Of a DNA stretch of 64,000 nt, positions 20,906 through 32,135 are shown in pieces. The stretch lies in NCBI GenBank assembly GCA_033961575.1, contig CM066736.1:8465501-8529500 (forward strand), read 5' to 3'. The translations under genes and the position numbers were made by a program. Origin of the DNA: Aselliscus stoliczkanus (lineage: Eukaryota > Chordata > Mammalia > Chiroptera > Hipposideridae). The notes beneath the pieces were generated by a model. The model was given only the letters and a program-made list of their open reading frames with translations. It did no database searches and was not told the origin of the DNA. The stretch's first letter is position 1; each line of letters opens with the position of its first letter.

Positions 20906-23900
20906 GTAACAGGATGGGGACATGCATGCCTGTAACTCAGTATAGCCACCTAGGTTCCTCGTAGAACTCTGTTACTCACATGCTGTGTGTAGCACCTTGG
21001 ACAAGCACCTTGACATCTCTGAGCCCAGTCCTGAGGTGAAAAATGACACCTCATGGGATTGTTGAGAGAATGAAATGAGTGAGGTGTGTACAGTGCTTGG
21101 CACAGTAACCTGGCAATTAGGACATTTTTTGTAAATGATAGTAAGAAAGGTTGTGATGGTGGAGTACCCATCCCGAAATGTCACAAACCAGGCACCTGAG
21201 GCCCAGAGAGGTCAGGATTTGCCCAAAATGACAGAGCAATTTGCATAAGATTATTAGTGTGCTCGATCCATGAAGTGACATAGATGTGCTAGTTCCGAAT
21301 TTCAGCAAGTCATTTTGAAAACGGTTCTTGCTGCATTTTCATGAACAAGTTAGAAAACCAGGAGCTGATGCTAATGGTTATAAAGTAGATTATTTGGATT
21401 ATTTCAGATTAATATCAGCCTGGAGAGGGGTATGGAGTGGTGGGCCACAGAGTTCTATCTTGTTATCTGTGGTTTGGACAGAGACAGGTGACTGGTATAT
21501 TAATATTAATCAATTCTGGCTTCTGTAACAAAATACCATAGTCTGGGGGGCTTAAACAATAAAAATTTATTTTCTCACAGTTCTGAAGTCTTGAAGTCCA
21601 AGATCAAGGGGCCAGCCGGGTTGGTTTCTCCTGAAACCTCTCCTTGGCTTGCCAATGGTCACCTTTTCACTGTTTCCTCACCTGGTCTTTCTCTGAGCAT
21701 GTACACACATCTCTTCTTATAGAAACACCATTCCTTTTGGATTAGGCCCCTGTCCTTATAATCTCATTTAACCTTAATTACCTCTTTACAATTTAACATG
21801 AATTTTGGGAGAATGCAATTCAGTCCATAACAACTAGCCAATCACATTGAGGATCCATTCTGAGTCAGGAGGGACATGCAGTAGCCAAGAGAAGGGAGAT
21901 AAAATTTAATGAGATGAAAGCAAGAGTCATTAGTATCATGTCAGGTTGGTGGTGATGCACCTGACAAGTTCTGTGGACCACAAGGCAGGGTCAGATTGCC
22001 ATTAGCAGCACTGACACCTACAACATGGCTGAAAACACTGTCAGTGTAGGCTGCATTAACAGAAGTATGGTGTCCATATCAAGGGAGGTTACTTACAGTC
22101 AACCCCATGCTCTCCTAAAGGATAGAGTTTTGTGCTGGATGCTGAGAAATAGAGGGCGCCAAGTGAGAAGGTGCATAAGAGGTAGAGATGTTTTTGAGCA
22201 AAAACTGTGGCACCAGACAGACACAGGTTTCAACCAGATATGTGTTGAATAGTTAAATCAAGTGGCAAAAGGCTGACTTTTCAAAGATTTTAAGTTTGGG
22301 AAAGGAAGCACTTTCAATCCTGGCCAAAAAAACCAGGGACCTGACACAATACTTGTGGGATTAATTTAAAAAATAACTGCTGAATGAATCTCATTAAAGG
22401 TGAGAAGCCCGGAAGGTCTGGTTTACTAATGGAGAGCTTGGGTCCTTGAGCCAGGCTGGATTTGAATGTTGTCCCTTCCCTCCTTCTTGCTGTGGGTCCT
22501 TCCCTTCCCTATGCCTCAGTTTTCTTATCTATAAAATGGGATTGTCCCGATCTCCCTCCTGTGGATGTTGTGAGATATAATTAGATAATGCATGTGACAT
22601 ATATTGAGTCCAGGGCCTGCACATGAAAAGCCACCAGTAAATATTCAAAAATTTAAAAAGATTCTGTGGTGAGGCCAGGTCAGCTTATAACAGAAGTTCA
22701 AACTGAATCCCCTCTCCATGCCAGGCACTGTGCTGTGCAATGTCAAATTCAATTTCAAAGTCGGAAGGACCGTGGGACTGCACAGGGTTTGGCTGATGAG
22801 TTCACTAGGAAAAAGGAAAAGTGGGAAAAGAAAAAGTGCAGGTTATAAAGACTAAGGTTATATTAATTGGGACTCTTGGTTGCAAGTGACAGAAAATGTA
22901 CCCAAACTGGCTTTCACAGAAAAAGGGCATTTGAGGCTCATATAATGGGCTCAAACTGTCACTGGGATTCTGTGTCCGTCTTAGCGCAGCTTTCCCCCCC
23001 AGATTCCAGGGGTGATAGCTACCAGCTACTTTGCCCTTACATCTGCCAGCTTATCAAGGCCAGAAAAACTACTTCCTAGTAGTTTCATCAAAGGTTCTAC
23101 AGCAGACTTTCATTGGACAGAATGGGTCATATGGCCATTCCTGAACCAATCAATGTGGCCAGGAGGACAGAATATGCAAATTGGCTAGGCCTGGAGTACT
23201 TGCCAGGGAATTGTGGGTTGGCGTCAGGATGCAGGAGTCACTGAATGCTTGGCGGGCAAAACAACAGAGATGGGGATAGTGGTACCTGGGGGTGCTGTGG
23301 CCTCACTGGATGCCAGGTTGGTAACGGACTTCTGGGATCCACAGGCAATCCTTGCTGCCGCGGGTGCCTGGTAGGAGGTGGGATGGGTGACATTAAGGTT
23401 GTAGGGTTTGTTCACTCCCCCGGCTCACTGCGTTTCTCTTCTCTTTGCCAGACTCATCAGCCACACTCCTTCCTACTGTGATGAGTCCCTATTTGGCTCC
23501 CGACCCTTGGGCACCAGCTGGGAGGCCCCGTGGATGGCGAAGGGGGATGCTGCAAAACTCCACGCCCTCTTCTGGACACCCCCAGCTACCCCCAGGGGCA
23601 GCCATTCCCCCCGCCCCAGGGAGACCCCAGTGCGTGCCATTCACCCAGCTGGTTCCTCCAAGACAGAGCCCAAGGTGGCGGCAGACTCCCGGAAGTTGTC
23701 CGTGGATGGGTTAGACTTTCCACGGCCTCTGAGGCGGGAGCGGTCCCATTCTCTCACCCGCCCAAATGTCCCCAGCACTGGCCGCCCACCCACCGGTGGC
23801 CCCCATACAAATGGGCCTCGGGATCCCAAGCCTTCCCTGTCGGGGGTGTCCTTCCGGAACCCCCTGATGACTCCCAGGGCTCGCTCAGTCAGTGTTTCAG

Positions 23901-23959
23901 TGCCAGCTACCCCCCGACAAGGTGGGGCCACCCAGAAACCAAAGCCCCCTTGGAAATGA
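20604..23959 (+). CDS. RITA1: RITA1, RBPJ-interacting and tubulin-associated protein (two coding exons)
   Basis: Exons 20604-20905 and 23452-23959 join (AG/A split Arg codon) into 810 nt, 269 aa, the human length. RITA1 shuttles between nucleus and cytoplasm, binds RBPJ and exports it, damping Notch transcription, and binds tubulin. Visible: N-terminal hydrophobic segment VELTISGMQTL, which corresponds to the human export signal (about 5-17); basic PRKKNKYR (about 94-101), the localisation signal; RAM-like FWTP (141-144) followed by PRGSHSPRPRE, the RBPJ-binding segment; Ser/Pro/Arg-rich C-terminal tubulin region ending KPKPPWK. An SYxDE(T/S)LFGS motif occurs twice (32-41 and 108-117). Start chosen by human homology and A at -3. 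Divergent with DDX54, convergent with IQCD. Confidence 0.96.
20980..21115 (+). repeat. MIR SINE in RITA1 intron
   Basis: CACCTTGGACAAGCACCTTG, ATTGTTGAGAGAATGAAATG and TACAGTGCTTGGCACAGTAA. A second, antisense MIR remnant follows to about 21250. Confidence 0.7.
21515..21832 (-). mobile_element. MLT1-type solo LTR (ERVL-MaLR), antisense
   Basis: Plus strand reads TTCTGTAACAAAATACCATA, then CTTAAACAATAAAAATTTAT, AAGTCCAAGATCAAGG and a CAATTCAGTCCATAACA end, the reverse complement of MLT1. An ancient non-coding LTR remnant. Confidence 0.8.
22430..22640 (+). repeat. MIR SINE in RITA1 intron
   Basis: CCTATGCCTCAGTTTTCTTA, TCTATAAAATGGGATTG and GTTGTGAGATATAATTAGAT. Confidence 0.75.
23452..23959 (+). 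CDS. RITA1: RITA1 terminal coding exon
   Basis: Acceptor CTTTGCCAG precedes ACTCATC; stop TGA at 23957-23959. Encodes residues 101-269, including the second SYCDESLFGS motif, MAKGDAAKLHALFWTPPATP and the C-terminal RARSVSVSVPATP. Compared with human, the RBPJ motif has Phe instead of Leu before Trp. Confidence 0.95.
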
Positions 23960-24396
23960 GTTTCTCGGTCCTTTCAACAGGTTTGCCCACAGGGTCACAG
24001 CACAGGGTCAAGTTTCAGAGGATGGCACAGGTGGGGGCTTCTGGGGAGAGCACCAGGCATTGGAGAAGCCCTCATGGGGGCAGACACAGCAAGGGTGGGC
24101 AGTGCCCCCGCTATTCTGACAATCTGTACTTGCTCCCTCCTCCCCCTCCATGTGGATTTAGGGCCACCCCTTGAGATGCTTGTTCTAGTCCTGTCAGAGC
24201 CACATGCTGTATCAGTGCCAACCGAGGGATGCCCCCCAGGAGGGACCCGCCACCTCCACCATCACTCCCACATGTCTTGCTGCCGAGTCTGGAGGCCTCC
24301 GGAGTTTTTCCAGGCACGGGGTGTGGACCACAGTTATCTGGGTGATATGTGGGTGGACATTTTTTTATTTTAATAATCATGTATTTATTTTCATGT

Positions 24397-24402
24397 ATTA
24401 AA
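24397..24402 (+). terminator. RITA1: RITA1 poly(A) signal ATTAAA
   Basis: ATTAAA lies about 440 nt after the RITA1 stop within an AT-rich run that is followed by TATATCAGTAG. AATAAT at 24372 is a weaker alternative. Inferred 3' UTR is 23960 to about 24420. Confidence 0.6.
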
Positions 24403-24420
24403 TATATCAGTAGTTCATCA

Positions 24421-25195
24421 AAGCCATGACTTCCGGTAATTTCTTTTCTTGAGGGGAAAGGCCAGTGTTAGGCCTGAGCTGATTTAAATAGCAAAGTTAA
24501 AGAACATGACAGGGAAATGGCGGAAATCATGACAGTGGCCAGTGGGGCAACTGACTGATGTCTGGGCTCAAGCAACAGGGCTCCTCCTCCCATCATTCTG
24601 AGCTCATACCACTAACGTGTCCGCTGGGGCAACCTGCCTGCAGCCTCTGCCATCTAATGGGCGCTGCAGCTAAATCCTAGAAGACATGTAGGCCCAGGGT
24701 ATCTGATGATGTTTCCAGAAAAAGCAGAAAGCTGGATTTCTGTGTGATAGTCCCTGATTTTTAAAATGCCAGCAGTGAGTTAAAAAAAAACACCACAACC
24801 ATTGTTCAACTCCCTGGGCTCCAAATAAAGCCAGTGTGAGGTGGCTGGTATGGGACCTTGGGACTCTGAGTTTCCACTGTGCTGGGTGGGAAGGAAGTGG
24901 ACAAACGGACCATCCCAGGGCAGGGGCTGAGGGCAGCGTGAAGCCCTGTTTCTCCTGGAGTTCCCCGCCTGTGGGCACTCCTGGAGGGTGGTGTGCCCAT
25001 CACAGCCATGGCAGTTTCTGGTCTGGGACCAAGAGGGCTCCAGCGTGGGGTCTGGCTTCCCACGGAGGCTAAAGGAAGGACTGACACCCCGGCCTGCGTG
25101 CTCCCATGGAAACGGCATCGGCAAGCTCAGACCCGCACACAGCCCACAGCCCTGGGTAAAATGAGGTTTAGTTGTAGAATGTGCTTTAAAACGGT
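24421..25195. other. RITA1-IQCD convergent intergenic spacer
   Basis: No gene is recognisable. Lies between the RITA1 poly(A) signal and the likely IQCD 3' end. Mostly unique-looking sequence with an A-run at 24781-24791. Confidence 0.6.
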
Positions 25196-25196
25196 T

Positions 25197-25202
25197 TTTA
25201 AT
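25197..25202 (-). terminator. IQCD: Candidate IQCD poly(A) signal
   Basis: Minus-strand ATTAAA about 120 nt beyond the IQCD stop codon. No minus-strand AATAAA was seen nearer to the stop. Confidence 0.45.
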
Positions 25203-25325
25203 TTTGGAAAAGCGCTGAAGCCGTCATCGCAGGGCTTCCCGGTCCAGTGGTTTCCTGGCCTGCTCTCTGGAGGTGAGAGGCGCGAACGGTACAGGGGGTC
25301 AGAGCCGGGCTGCGGGGAGGGGGCC

Positions 25326-25622
25326 TCATTTGCCCTTGGCCTTTGCCTTGGCCTTCGCTCTGCCCTTGCCTCGCTTCTTCTTCTTCTTCTTGGACCTGAG
25401 CATGGAGCGGACCAGGTAGCCCTTCCACACAGCCTGGATGAGCGTGGCGGCCCGCACCATCCGCAGCATCTCCTGCTCGGCCTCCCAGTTCCTCTTGGAG
25501 ATGACCTCCTGCTCTGCCCGGATCTGGGAGAACTCCTCCACCAGTGCACTGTGCCTGGACTTCAGCTCCTCCAGCTGGGCCTTCTCCTCCTTGTGGATGA
25601 TGTCCAGCTCCTCGTACTCGTC
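25326..25622 (-). CDS. IQCD: IQCD terminal coding exon (IQ motif)
   Basis: Residues 346-443 and stop TGA. Acceptor CTCCCCAG before GACGAG. Holds [20 protein letters not shown], the IQ motif and the basic tail coded partly by an (AAG)n run (25377-25393 on the plus strand as TTC repeats). Confidence 0.95.
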   Translation of the reverse strand, partial: DEYEELDIIHKEEKAQLEELKSRHSALVEEFSQIRAEQEVISKRNWEAEQEMLRMVRAATLIQAVWKGYLVRSMLRSKKKKKKRGKGRAKAKAKAKGK

Positions 25623-28600
25623 CTGGGGAGCAGTGGGGTGGGGTGGGGGTCACCAGGCATCCGGCCGGCCTGCCTGCCGGCCGCCCTCTTCTGGAGGCAC
25701 ACCCCACCCTTCCCAAAGGGGCTTCCGCCCCAGCGGTGCCACCTGCACTAAGCCCTTCTGCCTCTGAGGCCCGAAAGAGAATGGAAGTGGTGCTGAGGTC
25801 CAACCTAGCTCAAGGTGGGACCCCACTGAAAGAATTTCAGGAACGAGGAAAGAACCCGGCTTGTGGGTTGGCCAGACTTGAGTTCAAATCCCAGCTTGGC
25901 CCCACCCTGAGAGGCTTTGCCTTTCAAACCTTCATTTCTCCTCATCTGAAACGGGGACAGTTCCGAACCTGGGAGTGGAGTGGGTGGGGGCTGTTTCTAG
26001 GATTCAATGACAGGTGGATGTAATGACTGGATGTAGGGCCAGGCACACAGTAGGGACATAAAAAAATTCAAGCTGCTGCCCCTGAAGCTGTCTGTTTCAC
26101 AAAGATACCCAGAGCCGAATGGTTCTTCCTTATGTCTAACTGCAGCCTCTCCTGCTGTAATTCACACCTTTGTCCCTCCCTCCCTGCTAATGTTTACCGG
26201 GCATCTACCAGAAGCAAAGGACTTGAGGAAGACACAGGTGACCAGGAATCCACCCCTCTCCTTGGGACTAGAGAAACAACAGCACAATCTCCAAAGGGAC
26301 TGCTCAGAGGCCGATGTCACCTCCGGTGCTCGCCAGACTTCCCTGGTCCTGAAGCCAGGGCCATGGGCCACAATGTTATCACAGAGCTGGGTGGAGGGCT
26401 TGAGGACACCACTGTTTTACAGGTTCCCATTTCCTGAGCATTTCCTCCGGACCAGATCCTATACTGGGCACAGGCTCTTAGGACAGTGGTGCCTCACTGA
26501 ATCCCAGGACCTGGCACATCTCAGGCACTCAGGAGAAACTTGCTGAGTAACCCAGTGAAGTGGTGGAGGCGAGCTCATGACTGACTCCAGGGGATGGCCC
26601 TGGCTTGTGGGGCGGGGACTGGGTTCCGGGTGGGGAGAGGGGCTGGTGCTGGCAGGAGCTGAAGGAGGAAACAGAGAATTTGGGATGTGGACACTAGATG
26701 GAGCCAGGATCATTGGGCCTGGCGTCAAGCACATCTCAGTGGCTCACAGCTTCCTTCCCCGCCTGTCCCCTCACTGTCCCAGGCTAGACAAACCCTTGAG
26801 CCTAAGAAAGGGGTAGGGAAGGGGCCTGCTGCAGGCCCATGTTCCAAGGCCTCCCCAAGGAGGCCTAGCGCTTGGCCCAGACCATGGACCGTTCTGGGGC
26901 TTCTTCTCCCATCCCCTCATTCCTAGAGGATCTTGGGAAATATACTTGAGAGAGACATTATGCAGTGACAAATACCTGCTTTTCACTCATTTCCGTATCA
27001 TATTTCTGGATCCAGTTCTCGATTTCCGTCTCCACTTTATATTTCTTCTAAAAAAAAAATCCAATTAGTCATGGTTTGGAGGGTTTGTATTAACTATAAA
27101 CAGCCCTAAACACTCTTGGCACCAGCTGGCCCTGTGGTGGGTGCTTTACACATCTCACCTATAAATCTACATAAGGTAGGTTTCTCCTCCATGTCTCAGA
27201 TGAGGAAGCTGAGACTCAGACATGCTAACTCACTTGCCCAAGGTCAAAGAGCTGATGGGTAGGAGAACCCAGATTTGAAGCCAGCGGTCTGGCTCCAGAA
27301 CATTCTAAGCAGAGGGAGTAGCAGGTGCAAAGGCCCTGGGGTGGGAAAAAGCTTGTGGTGTTTAAAGGAGAGAAGCAGAGCCACTGTGTCTGACAGAGTG
27401 GCTGAGGAGGAGCATGGTCCCAGGGAGGGCAGCGTATCACAGGGGGAGTGTCAGCAGGGGAAGGAGTATGGATTCTAGTGGAAAGGAGGCCACTGGATGG
27501 ATTTAAATGCCGGGCAATGGCATGGTCTAATCTTGTTTTTCAAAGGGGAGTTGCAATGGATACAATGGAATGTGATAGGGCCGTAAAAAGGAATGAAGTA
27601 CCAATAAATGCTACGCGAATGAACCCTTGAACACATGATGCTAAATGAAAGAAGCCACCTACAAAAGGTATTATATATATGATTCCATTTCTATGAAGTG
27701 TGCAGAATAGGCAAATCCATAGACAAGAAGGAAAGTCATAGTTGTCAAGGGCCAGAGGGTGGGGAGCATGGGTGTGGGGTTTTGAGGAAATGAAAATGTT
27801 TTAGAACGAGACAGAGGTGATGGTTGTACAGCACTGTGCATGTACTAAGTGCCACTGAGTTGGTCACTTTAAAATGGTTAATTACATGATGTGAATTTCC
27901 CCTTAGTTTAAAAAGAAGAAACACCCCAGCTTCCGAATTCTACAGAGCAAGAGTTTTTAACTTCAGCATCATGGATGTGCTGGATTTTTTTGGGGGGGCT
28001 GTGATCCCCAAGAATTGTCCACCCGTGTGTTTATGTGCATCTATGCTCCTGGTTTCCATCAGATGCTCAGAAGAGTTGTGACACTAAAACAAGTATTAGA
28101 AAAGGTGCCCTTGGTGAACAAAGGGATTGGGAAGCCAGCTGGCTGCACACGGGGCCTGGGGCTTGACTGAGAGGATGGAGAAGGCAAATGAGGAAATGAT
28201 ATTTATTGAGCACCTACTATGCACCAACTCTGTCATCTTGTTGAATTCTTATGTCGACCCATTAAGACTCATTTGATCACTTTCACTTTAAAGATGTGGA
28301 AAGTGAGGCTAGGAGGGAGTTAAATAACTGGCCTGAGGTTTGTGTGCCCCTCCATTTCCTTTGCACAGCAGTCGACAGGTGGGCTTTATCAGCTCCGTGG
28401 GCCCCAAGGTCACCAGGCCGGCGTGCAGCAGCACAGGACCTTGTCTCTCTGCCCTCAGTCCCAAGGGGCGCTGGCTCAATCCTGGGCCTTCTTTGCTTCC
28501 TGGTGGCTGGGGCAGCCCTGGCCTTCCCCACACACTGGCCCTTGCTTTCCTCAGTCCCCTGCCCCGGAGGCTCCATCATCCCTTCCTCCCCGTTTCCCAG

Positions 28601-31600
28601 GGCACCTTCCTCAGCGCCTGCTCGGCCTCCCTGTTCTCCATGAGCAGGTTGTGGAACTGTAACTGCAGCTGCTGGATCTCCTGCCGGATCTTGGCCACCC
28701 TGGCCTGCGAGGCCCGGAAATCCGCCTTCTGCTGCTTCTCAGACTCATGCTTGGTGCGATGGAGGCTGTTCTCCGAGAACCTGAGCACCTGGTGCAGGTG
28801 ATTTTTCAGTTCCTGGATCACAAAGTTCTCTTTCTGCACCTGGGTCGGGAAGAGGAGAGGCCTCCTTAACACCTAGGTGACCACCGATCATCACGGGAGC
28901 AGCCAGCCACTACGGCATGATCGTTAGGGCGGGGCGCCCTACCTGCGTTATCACCTCTGTCTCATCCAGAGCTCGGGTTCTGGGCCATCCCCCTCCACTT
29001 CCTGGCATGAGTGAAGGGCACAGGGGTGATGAGCGATGCCCTGGGAGAGGTCTGGAACAGCAGCGACACTCCTGCCCGGGACACAGCAGGGGAGTGCCCA
29101 GTTGGCAGAGACAGAGTGTGATGCATGAAGGTGTGAGATAAACACAGCCTGCAGGATTGCCACCCACCTTCCCCAAGGGCCTGGCTTGTCCCTGCCCTCA
29201 ATAGGTTCTAAAATAGGAATGGGGGGTGGGGGCGGGGAGGAGGATGAGGCTGTTTTGTAAACAAGCTTGAAAGGCTGACCACAAGTACTAGAGTCTCCCT
29301 CTGAACCCACCGGTGCTTGGCTGGCCCATGAGCTGGGGTCAGCTGGCAGCCGGGCTGCAGGGGGTCTGAGCTTACCTCCCATACATAGGGAGCAGGGAGG
29401 AACGGGGGGAGCCTTTTGGGCAAGCCTTTCCCGTGGGCAAGGCCTCATGCTCTAGGTGTTGGCTTTTAGAGCAGGCCGTATTATTAGCAATCCAAGCTTT
29501 TCTTGGGGACTCCATACCATGCTTGACTGGTGTCCAGTTGACATGTCACTGAGGTCCAGTTGACATGATGAAATTTGCTGACCTAGCAAAACTGGAATTT
29601 GACTTGGAAGCCCCAAGCTGGCTCTACTACCTGAATGGGACCAGCAAAGCCATTTGGGGCGCTCTCCCTGTCCCTAGGTGACAGACACCCTGCCAACCTA
29701 TGAGTGGCCTACTCTGAGCACACAGGAGCCTGTCACCTCTCCATTCAGCAAAGAGTGAATATGCCCCCGCTTTTGTGCCTGGCTTACTAGGGACACAGTA
29801 GAGGACTAAAAGAAACAAGGTGCCTGTCCTCTTGTGGGGGAGCCAGACCCAAATCAAATCGTCAACTAATCATCAGCACAAATATTTATCAACAAATTCT
29901 AGTAAATGCCTTAAAGGACAAAAATCAGTGAAAACAGGAGGAGGGCTGTCTGAGCTAGTGAATGGGGGTGGGTGCAAATAGCTTCATAGGGCCTCGCTCT
30001 CTCATTTGTCACAGGGATGCAAATGGAAGTGCCTGTGGCAGTGCTGGCCAGCTGTCCCCCAAGATCCGTCCTCCCTGGTAAGCTATAGACCACCTTTCCC
30101 AGCATCCTTTGCCACTGGGTATGGCTAAGAATTGTACTGTATGCTACTTCTAGGCTGTGTCTCTAAAGGATAGGACCAAGACCCTTCTTCCCCTTTCCTC
30201 CTTCCTGATGGCTGGACCAGTGGTGACATGATGGGGGGACAGCTGGAGCAGCTCTCTAGGTCCACAGTTAGCAGTCCCATGGAGGGGACAGCAGAGGAGC
30301 CAGGGGGAAGGAGCCTGGGCCCCTGACAACTTTATGGAGCAAAGCTTCTATGCCAGCTCCAGCTTTTCCATTAAAGAGAAATATATTTCCATCTTGACTA
30401 AGTTGGTGTTGTTTTGGGTATCTCTGTTTTAGCAGCCAAACCTATACTTATACGCCACCTCGGGACTTAGTAAGGCTTTATATGTAAAGCATAATACACG
30501 TATGTGTCCCTAATGGTTATTACTAGATTAGGGTCATTTCTCTTCCTAAAAATTCTTCTAGCACTTCCACCCGTCCTACCTGCCCCTTGCCTTCTGAACA
30601 AAGACCACATTCCTTGATTAGGACTCAAACCCTGTGTGATATGTCTCCTGCCCACCTCTCCAGGCCCATCTTTGCCCCTTCCTTCTGGCTCGAGGGCAGT
30701 TTTTGGGTTTCTGAACCAGCCAGGCCTATTCTTTCTCAGGACCTAGGTATACACACTCCCCTCCACCTGGGACAGGGGTCTGCAAACAAAGGGCCACAGG
30801 CCAAATCTGGCCAGCTGCCTGCATTTGCAAATAAAGTTTTATTGGAGCATAGCCCATTCACTTATGGATTGTTTTTGGCTGCTTCCACACTATAATGGCA
30901 GAGGTGAGTTCAGCAGTTGCAACTGAGATTGCCTGGCTCGCAAAGCCTAAAGTATTTGCTATCCAGCCCTCTGTAGAAAAAGTTTGCCTACACTTGGCCT
31001 GGGAGTTTCTTCCCTACCGCACTTGCCTGGCTCACTCCCTCTCATTCTTCATGTCTTGGCATCAACGGCCCTGGTCCTTTTGGTGTAAGTTCAGTTCTTC
31101 TGTAGCAATGCCTTATAGCACCCTATACTTACCCTTCATTGTACTTCTCAGATCTGTAATGAAATCAGCTCTTTAAGACCTACCTTCCCTGCAGTGAACT
31201 CCATGAGGCTGCGACCATGTGGGCTTATTCGTAAGACCTATAATAGTAAGGCACCTGTAATAGTAAGTACTCAAAGCCATATTTGTGGAATAAATGAAAA
31301 CAGCTATTTACATCACAGAGAGGAAAAAAACGCAACTACCACAAGATTTGGGCCCCTCCGTGTGACCCCTCCCTGAACTTGACCCACGCTGTGAAGCGAT
31401 CCATACCTCTGCATCCCTGTTCTTCGAGCTCGCCGTCAATTCACTTTCCAGGGCGTCGATGACTTCTTGGTTCCTCTTATTCTGTCTAGTGATAGCCTGT
31501 ACGAAACGAGCCTTGTCTCTAGCTTCCATGGGGCTCGTGAGTAGCTTCTGAAAGAGGAAACCCCGGAGTTCCATCAGGCCATCGATGAAACGCTGCGCTT

Positions 31601-32135
31601 CTGCACTTCTGCCCAGCGACTGCATCTGCAAGAGCCTAGCAGCCTGCGGGTGACGGAGCAGGAGTCTCAGGAGGTCCTTGGTGGATTCTTTGACCTGCTG
31701 CATAAGTGGTGGGAGGTGGGACTTCTGCAGCTGTAGGGAGAGGAGGCAGTCTCTGAACCACCCTTCGTCCTTGAACGCCTCTTCCTCCCGCAACCGCCTT
31801 TCTTCATCCTGCACGTAATTGAACTTGCCCAGGAAAACCTGGGAGAGCTCCTCGTGCTCCCGCACCGCTTTCATGATGTCCTCTCCCAGCACCTCCTCTG
31901 GACCCTCGTGATTGGATGCCGCAGATGACAGCAGGGTCACCAGCTCCACCTTGTGAATGGTCTCGTCCAGTACGGACATGATCCTCTGGGTCTCAATGGT
32001 GGTGAGTTTGTTCCTAGAGGGGGCCAAGGATTTTAGCGAGAAGGCTGGCTTTTTGCATGCCTCTGCCATCACCCTTATCCTGTTGATGTCGGGGCCTTGG
32101 TAGAGAGGGGTCAAGCGGGGGCTGTCTAAAGCCAT
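25326..32135 (-). CDS. IQCD: IQCD (DRC10), IQ-motif nexin-dynein regulatory complex protein (four coding exons)
   Basis: Exons 31407-32135, 28606-28839, 26976-27047 and 25326-25622 join in frame into 1,332 nt, 443 aa; human IQCD is about 449. The protein, DRC10, is a coiled-coil subunit of the nexin-dynein regulatory complex linking axonemal outer doublets in motile cilia and sperm flagella. Seen: N-terminal [20 protein letters not shown], long Glu/Gln/Arg-rich coiled coil (about 80-400), IQ motif [11 protein letters not shown] (407-417, consensus IQxxx[RK]Gxxx[RK]) for calmodulin-type binding, then a Lys/Gly/Ala-rich tail of about 20 residues. Start and all borders agree with the remembered human protein. 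Convergent with RITA1, divergent with TPCN1. Confidence 0.95.
25850..26070 (+). repeat. MIR SINE in IQCD intron
   Basis: GACTTGAGTTCAAATCCCAG, CTTCATTTCTCCTCATCTGA and GGGCCAGGCACACAGTAGGG. Confidence 0.75.
26976..27047 (-). CDS. IQCD: IQCD coding exon 3
   Basis: Residues 322-345, exactly 24 codons: [20 protein letters not shown] then SEKQ. Acceptor is a T-run followed by TTTTAG; donor AAGCAG/GTATTT. Almost identical to human. Confidence 0.95.
27120..27290 (-). repeat. MIR SINE, antisense, in IQCD intron
   Basis: Plus-strand CAGATGAGGAAGCTGAGACT, CACTTGCCCAAGGTCAAAGA and AACCCAGATTTGAAGCCAGC. Confidence 0.75.
27545..27910 (+). mobile_element. LINE-1 (L1M-type) 3' end fragment
   Basis: Contains CTAAATGAAAGAAGCCACCT, GATTCCATTTCTATGAAGTG, AATAGGCAAATCCATAGACA, GTGATGGTTGTACAGCAC and CACTTTAAAATGGTTAATTA, the characteristic old L1 3' UTR. 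Non-coding remnant. Confidence 0.8.
28195..28335 (-). repeat. MIR SINE, antisense, in IQCD intron
   Basis: Plus-strand TTTATTGAGCACCTACTATG and AAAGTGAGGCTAGGAGGGAG. Confidence 0.65.
28606..28839 (-). CDS. IQCD: IQCD coding exon 2 (coiled coil)
   Basis: Residues 244-321, 78 codons. Encodes [38 protein letters not shown] and [12 protein letters not shown], strongly matching human. Acceptor CGACCCAG; donor AGGAAG/GTGCCC. Confidence 0.96.
30773..30998 (+). mobile_element. Old non-autonomous hAT (MER-type) element
   Basis: Starts CAGGGGTCTGCAAAC, contains GCAAATAAAGTTTTATTGGA, GCAAAGCCTAAAGTATTTGC and ends near GAAAAAGTTTGCC, giving decayed terminal inverted repeats. Same family as 9592-9797, different from the younger element at 51451. 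Confidence 0.7.
31000..31300 (+). repeat. L2 LINE 3' fragment
   Basis: CTTGCCTGGCTCACTCCCTC, TTCATGTCTTGGCATC, GCAGTGAACTCCATGAGGCT follow the L2 3' end pattern. Adjacent to the first IQCD coding exon. Confidence 0.6.
31407..32135 (-). CDS. IQCD: IQCD first coding exon
   Basis: Residues 1-243. ATG at 32135 follows human MALD...; donor GCAGAG/GTATGG. Encodes [33 protein letters not shown] and [17 protein letters not shown]. The exon continues upstream as 5' UTR to acceptor TTTTTCAG at 32229-32230, so it spans 31407-32228. Confidence 0.95.

Noticed and set aside
23530..24174. A 214-codon frame overlapping the last RITA1 exon
   Set aside because: Alternate frame of RITA1, no similarity to any family I know.
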